A stretch of DNA of 64,000 bases, from positions 25,334,784-25,398,783 of the forward strand of contig OX387605.1 in the NCBI GenBank assembly GCA_947568835.1, given 5' to 3'. The notes beneath the pieces are model-generated. The model saw only the letters and a list, made by a program, of their open reading frames with translations. It was not told the DNA's origin and searched no databases. The stretch comes from Protonemura montana (lineage: Eukaryota; Arthropoda; Insecta; Plecoptera; Nemouridae). This document shows, piece by piece, positions 60,301 to 64,000 of the stretch. The translations under genes and the position numbers were made by a program. Numbering within the stretch: the stretch's first letter is position 1; each line of letters opens with the position of its first letter.

Positions 60301-63300
60301 TGGCACCTTAGCCTCGACAGACTCGGAAAGAGCAGCATGCTCGATACGACACGAAAGTTCCTTCCCCTCGTCGGCTGCCGTCAAAATCCGAGTGAACGTC
60401 TGCTTCACTGGCCTCGGTTCCCACGGCCGAGTCGTTGCCAAGTCACTCGGCAGAGTGTCGTTCAGTTCATCCTGCCGAACAACCTGGAGGCACAAAGCGT
60501 GGCTAGCAATTTCAGGCAAAACTTGGCAGGGAATAACTAGGCCCCAGTTATACAATTTTCTAAACTCCTAGTTGAAGTGGTAACCATGGTGACTTCCAAT
60601 CATGTGCAGTGGGATTCAAATGTTGGTGTGAGCTAAAAGCTCAATGCAAATCATGTAAATCTGTGCCTTAGAAATCCTGGTAATAGCAACCGTAACATTT
60701 CAGCTCCACACATGACTAGCTGTCCACAATTTACCAAACAAAGTAAAATCACACATGAGATCTAGACCAGTTATGCAGCCAATTATATTAATTATTATGT
60801 ATCTACGTTATCAGGTATGATAGCGAAATCCCAAGAAATTACCCAGTTAGTCTAACATCAGCAAGACAGCACTCAATATATTTTGCAACCGGCTTCTTCA
60901 TTTGCCGTACAATAATCTTCTTTCTACTCTATTTCACAGTTTTTAAATTTTAAAGCACCTTATTTGGTATGATATACATTAACATCAACCTTTGAGAAAT
61001 ATATATAAATCGAAGAGTAAATGACACTCCGTTGTACCTAAGGAAAGTACACATTCACTCAACATTACAAAACATACCTCTTCTCCAAGCAGCCACGTCA
61101 TTCCCACAGGGGGTGAGGCCAGAGGAGCCTGGCACGAGGCCTCAAGCACATCCCCAGCGTACATAGGTAGCGAGTTGTGCATGTCCAAGACAGGTTTACC
61201 CTTAGGTCCATCTGCATTGTAACAAACAGTGAACTGAGAGGCTAGGTGATGCCAGACGCATTATATTAATTGCCGAGTTTTTGGTTTTTCTAGTGATTCC
61301 ACAAGGGAGCTGAAACCAGTAAGCTAAGGATGGAAACAGAGCTACACTGTCTTCTAGGTCAAATTTTCATTTTGGTAATTTAGAAACTGTTTACAAGTTT
61401 CTATTAGGAACTAACCATCACAAGAAAAGTGTTTGATCTTTGAGGAATGTTTTAGTACACATATATACTCCTAGACTCTAAATAATTTTCAGAAAAGTAG
61501 ATATAAATACATCTGTTGTAAAGCCTAAATCTGCTAGAAATTTACCCACAGCAAGTATTGAATCAAAAACCAATGCACAACACATTGTAGCAAAAATTTA
61601 ATCCAGAAAAGAAAGCTAAAACATGCAGAGCTGCAATAGCATAATATGAACTACGAACTAGCTTTCCTGAAAGTTGCTTAACACTTACCCTGGACAATCA
61701 CCACTGTCATCAACCACACGGCGGTGACTTCCTTCTCAGCGTACCAGTCCCAGACACCGGCGTCTCTGGCTTGCACGTCCGGCAGCTTGAAACCGCACCC
61801 TCCTTGTTCCTGGGCGCCGCCTTGTAGCAGGTACCGCCGCCCGGACGGTACGTCTTGACCTGGGGTCAGGTCAAGAGGTCCCTCTGCCGGAGTGCGAATG
61901 CTGCATCCTACCCACGCGGTCGGCGACTGCAGGAGGACAGCTTCCGTGGATTCCCGTCTCGTGACAACCAGCGGGGCGTTGGGTTTATCCCAAGGCAACA
62001 CGTCACGACCTGGCAACCAGGGGCGTGGTTAAAGCTCGGTGACTCCAGTGCGTAACATTAAAATTCTTAATTTAACGCTACAATTAATTGTTTATGTTTT
62101 TGCTTCTCACAGGCAAAAGAAAAAATAGAGGATTGGCTTGTTACCAGTGATTGGTGCAGCAATAAACGATTACATTTTGTAGTTAACATTTCAAAATTGA
62201 CAGTCACCAAAAAAAAAAATACAACAAAACAATATGTGCTGAAGGCATTTTTGTTTGAGTCGTGTTTCTCCGTAGGATGGTATGGTATCCATAAGGATAA
62301 GGATGATAGTATAAACTTTTGCTTGCATATTTGCTTTGGTTACGAACCCGATGACGTCAGAAGCCCGTATCCTTGACTCCAGCCCCCTTGTTCCTTCCTT
62401 CCGAAGCACTCTATGAGGTACACCCCTGACCACACCTTGTCGAGCTGGACTCCGCAATGCCCCCCTGAGAGACCACTGCCGGAGTAACTGGCAGTCGTGG
62501 CAGTCTCCCCTTTACTAGTCTTGAGCGCCACCGTAGGTGATTGGCGGCCGCGACGGAAGTTGAGCACGCCGTCGACGTGCCGGTAATAGTGCTCCGATAC
62601 GCGAACTTGGCAGTCGACAATAGGGTGGGCGAACTTGCATTGGATGCTGCTGGAGGTAAATTGCTTGATCTGCTTGAACTTTGGCACAATCTCTGGCGGA
62701 GAAGAGGCACCTGCAATTTGTAAAGTTGATGTTTTGTGGCATAGTAAATGGAAAGGAATAGATCTTACTAAAGTAGGCATATTTTGTCTAATTATTTCTG
62801 CATTCCCATGCACGAGCTAGTCTTTGCAAGGTATTTAATAAAAACATCAAATATACAACCATTTAATTCCAAGTTGTGTTGCATTGAGTTTGAGAGAAAC
62901 TCAAACTGTTTGAAAAATCTTAGATGAGGTATTGGAGTCAGGTTGTTTACAAAATTAAGGAACAATTTCATTATGACCTCAGAGAATATAAAACAGAATC
63001 ATATAACTAATGGCACTACAACATCTGATCAGATGCAAGCAGTCACTGATTAGATGTGAATTCACAACTAACTGATATTGTTTTGCCATTTATAGGCATG
63101 GTCAGGTTTCCTTTGTCCCAGCAACTCACGAATGTTTCTCAAGACGAAGTCAGAGCTGCTAGGTGCAGAGAGTGCGGCATGCTCAATGCGACACCGGAGT
63201 ATTTTCCCCTCGTCGGCTGCCGTCAAAATCCGAGTGAACGTCTGCTTCACTGGCCTCGGTTCCCACAGCCGAGTCGTTGCCAAGTCATACGGCAGAGTGT

Positions 63301-63325
63301 CGTTCAGTTCATCCTGCCGAACAAC
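54303..63325 (-). CDS. Modular serine protease with Ig/FN3 extension (5' end outside window)
   Basis: Thirteen exons in transcript order: 63325-63130, 62710-62348, 62009-61689, 61211-61078, 60483-60288, 59752-59480, 58925-58816, 58481-58310, 57900-57640, 57315-57151, 56616-56318, 55736-55584 and 54548-54303. All joins are in phase, giving 962 residues before TAA. Numbered from the first visible residue: half an Ig (1-65), two divergent Ig-like domains (66-186, 187-293), Ig (294-403), I-set Ig (404-494), FN3 (495-588), CCP/Wonton-like module (589-675) and S1 protease (676-962). The catalytic triad is complete: H733 (TAAHC), D791 (NDIAVL) and S892 (GDSGG). The last modules resemble ModSP/HP14, the secreted starters of arthropod immune cascades, which normally carry LDLa repeats instead of Ig/FN3. 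A merge of two neighbouring genes cannot be excluded without transcripts. Confidence 0.82.
54663..54672 (+). repeat. Solo copy of the CGTTGAGTGT terminal motif
   Basis: An exact 10-bp match in the last intron of the protease gene, followed by TAAAATTACTC. It shares the start TAA with the 35022 copy. No partner end is visible. Confidence 0.35.
54966..55205 (-). repeat. tRNA-derived SINE, family 2
   Basis: On the minus strand, TAGCTCAGTTGG is a perfect pol III box A and GGATTCGTATCC is a box-B-like element about 45 bp later. A body then reads TCCGTCCATCCTTCGCTTGC and ends in CTAGAAAAACC. The body recurs without the head near 61276-61345. It lies in the last intron of the protease gene. Confidence 0.6.
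55408..55490 (+). repeat. tRNA-like sequence (Thr-type anticodon loop), degenerate
   Basis: GCCCGGATAACTCAGTTGG with a D-arm and a CCAA/TTGG anticodon stem around CTGGTAA would read as anticodon GGT. The acceptor and T-arms do not pair (GGGTTTGTATCTC), so it is a pseudo-tRNA or SINE head. It is related to the copy just upstream in the opposite direction. Confidence 0.45.
56150..56305 (+). repeat. Interspersed repeat with hammerhead-like core, copy D
   Basis: CCTGAAGAAG...GTTACGAAACTTCAGG followed by AAATTTAGTAGTCCTTTACT and AAGTAGACATGAGTCTAAA. CCTGAAG and CTTCAGG can pair as a closing stem. It ends a few bases before a protease exon boundary (56318), so the repeat abuts the splice donor region of that exon. 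Confidence 0.5.
57640..57900 (-). other. CCP/Wonton-like module exon
   Basis: Residues 589-675. Cysteines and spacing in VVDCTKPVPPSTTARFTC, GFQLPEPHPGQLVAQC and NGQWSRDLFDC fit the sushi-like module that precedes the protease in ModSP/HP14-type enzymes. The next exon starts DCG at the protease hinge. There is no start codon with a signal peptide in this exon, which favours joining to the FN3 part upstream. Confidence 0.7.
58310..58925 (-). other. Fibronectin type III domain (two exons)
   Basis: Exons 58925-58816 and 58481-58310 give residues 495-588. The sequence starts GVPGQPMLALS, has LAWNVESYTPL and LKIRHRK, and ends YSAYLVVANGFGESRPS. Trp and Tyr positions match FN3 domains that follow Ig domains in neural adhesion proteins. 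It ends with one leftover base that matches the phase of the CCP exon. Confidence 0.8.
59480..59752 (-). other. I-set Ig domain exon
   Basis: Residues 404-494. The core is EGHLAELACIVKARPEAVVRW ... LRLEDVTIEDLTEFTCTAKNSVG, with the Ig cysteines, Trp and the tyrosine-corner-like motif (here Phe replaces Tyr). Confidence 0.88.
60288..61211 (-). other. Ig domain encoded by two exons
   Basis: Exon 61211-61078 carries the first half (AGDVLEASCQAPLASPP...MTWLLGEE), and exon 60483-60288 the second half (VVRQDELNDTLP...LSCRIEHAALS). The intron between them, phase 0, lies just after the conserved Trp strand. The second-half exon is nearly the same as 63325-63130. Confidence 0.85.
61276..61345 (-). 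repeat. Headless copy of SINE family 2
   Basis: GGTTTTTCTAGTG, then AGGGAGCTGAAACCAG and AAGGATGGA, matches the body of the 54966-55205 element, without its tRNA-like head. It lies in an intron of the protease gene. Confidence 0.5.
61689..62710 (-). other. Two divergent Ig-like domains, one exon each
   Basis: Exons 62710-62348 (residues 66-186) and 62009-61689 (187-293) share a layout: a Cys after about 30 residues, then later GHCGVQLDKV / GGCGFKLPDV, then YLIEC / VWDWY. This resembles the divergent Ig domains of arthropod adhesion proteins such as Fasciclin 3. In the second, the last Ig cysteine is replaced (WDWY), so the standard disulfide is missing. The donor of the first (CGG then GTTCGT) is weak. 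Confidence 0.7.
63130..63325 (-). other. Second half of an Ig domain, first visible exon
   Basis: It encodes VVRQDELNDTLPYDLATTR through CRIEHAALSAPSSS. Its phase-0 acceptor implies another exon with the first half of the domain further upstream, which I could not find in 63326-64000. The gene therefore continues beyond the window. Confidence 0.85.
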
Positions 63326-64000
63326 CTGGAGGCACAAAGCGTGGCTAGCAATTTTAGGCAAACTTTGGACTTGGGAATTATTACAATCTTGGTAACAGCA
63401 ATTCAGTAGCTGTTTCAACTCCACGTTTATTACCAGCTCGTGCACCTGTTGTTGTACCTATTATGTCACATACTTGACCAGGGGTCAGTTTCCCTACCAG
63501 TTTCTGCTTATACGTTAAAACTACTATTTACCTCTTTAAACCTTGGTATGTTTTTACAATGTGTCTGATTTTTTCTCTTTGAGTTTGGGTTCCATTTAGC
63601 TTACATACCATACCATACCATGCCATATCATACCATACCATACCATTCCATACCATACCATACCATACCATACCATACCATATCATACCATACCATACCA
63701 TTCCATACCATACCATACCATATCATACCATAGCATACCATACCATACCATACCATATCATACCATACCACATCAAACCAAACAATACCACTGAGGTCTA
63801 CGCAATGAGTCTACGCCATACTCGTACGTCACATTCAGGACGCCCATTGAGGGGTAAATATTCGCCAGAGAGTGGCATTTTTACCTATTTTACTAATAAT
63901 CGCAGTTAATTTTCACTGATTGATTTCATCACGCAGGGCAGACCTGAACACAATAAGTATTCCTCTAAAAAGTTCTCCCCTTTCTGCGGGAAACACCTAG
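63326..64000. other. Intron or upstream part of the protease gene
   Basis: No convincing exon is seen. A pentanucleotide microsatellite fills 63603-63780. A minus-strand open stretch near 63790-63870 (including NVTYEYGVDSL) lacks a good donor and is not called. Confidence 0.4.
63603..63780. repeat. (ATACC)n microsatellite
   Basis: About 178 bp of CATAC/CATAT pentamers with scattered substitutions (TGCC, TTCC, TATC variants), in an intron of the protease gene or upstream of it. Confidence 0.9.

Noticed and set aside
63603-63780. CRISPR-like array
   Set aside because: A simple pentanucleotide microsatellite without spacers.
63790-63870. Upstream protease exon with NVTYEYGVDSL
   Set aside because: No convincing donor, and no match to the missing first half of the Ig domain.

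Overview
The window is animal nuclear DNA, most likely from an arthropod. Genes are split by short GT-AG introns, intergenic DNA is full of microsatellites and small interspersed repeats, and the three recognisable proteins look arthropod-like. The clearest case is a Cdc25 whose N-terminus (MLWE) and C-terminus (RAKSKSW) resemble Drosophila String. I cannot name the species. A non-insect arthropod is a guess.

Layout. Positions 1-27.6 kb hold no gene I can support apart from one doubtful small exon at 4067-4118. This part looks richer in G+C and CpG than the rest and may include regulatory DNA for the gene that follows. cdc25 lies at 27781-33564 (+), with 7 coding exons and 538 residues, a CCAAT/E2F-type promoter just upstream and a polyA signal at 34294. 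A 3.6 kb intergenic stretch follows. A vreteno-like Tudor gene lies at 38286-51367 (+), with 17 coding exons and 734 residues: an RRM, a MYND zinc finger and two extended Tudor domains. Its introns carry several small mobile elements. The region 51.4-54.3 kb is intergenic and holds a decayed LINE fragment. A secreted modular serine protease occupies 54303-63325 (-), with 13 exons and 962 residues visible. Its 5' end lies beyond the window. Domains in order are several Ig-like domains, one FN3, a CCP/Wonton-like module and a chymotrypsin-fold protease. The 3' end of the vreteno-like gene faces the 3' end of the protease gene.

How they work together: Cdc25 starts mitosis by dephosphorylating Cdk1. 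Vreteno-type proteins act in the germline piRNA pathway. ModSP/HP14-type proteases start extracellular immune proteolytic cascades. They do not form one pathway and appear to be ordinary neighbours.

The most unusual items are: (1) the Ig/FN3 extension on a ModSP-like protease with a non-tryptic activation site and a Ser189-type pocket; (2) very small palindromic elements (30 and 23 bp) sharing 13-bp ends with a 237-bp MITE, one of them flanked by perfect 7-bp duplications; (3) a 259-bp near-palindrome of two tRNA-like units inside an insertion with 13-bp direct repeats; (4) an interspersed repeat with a hammerhead-like core; and (5) a well-placed promoter and String-like first exon for cdc25.

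All exon models were made by eye from splice consensus, reading phase and protein family pattern. No alignment or search was run.
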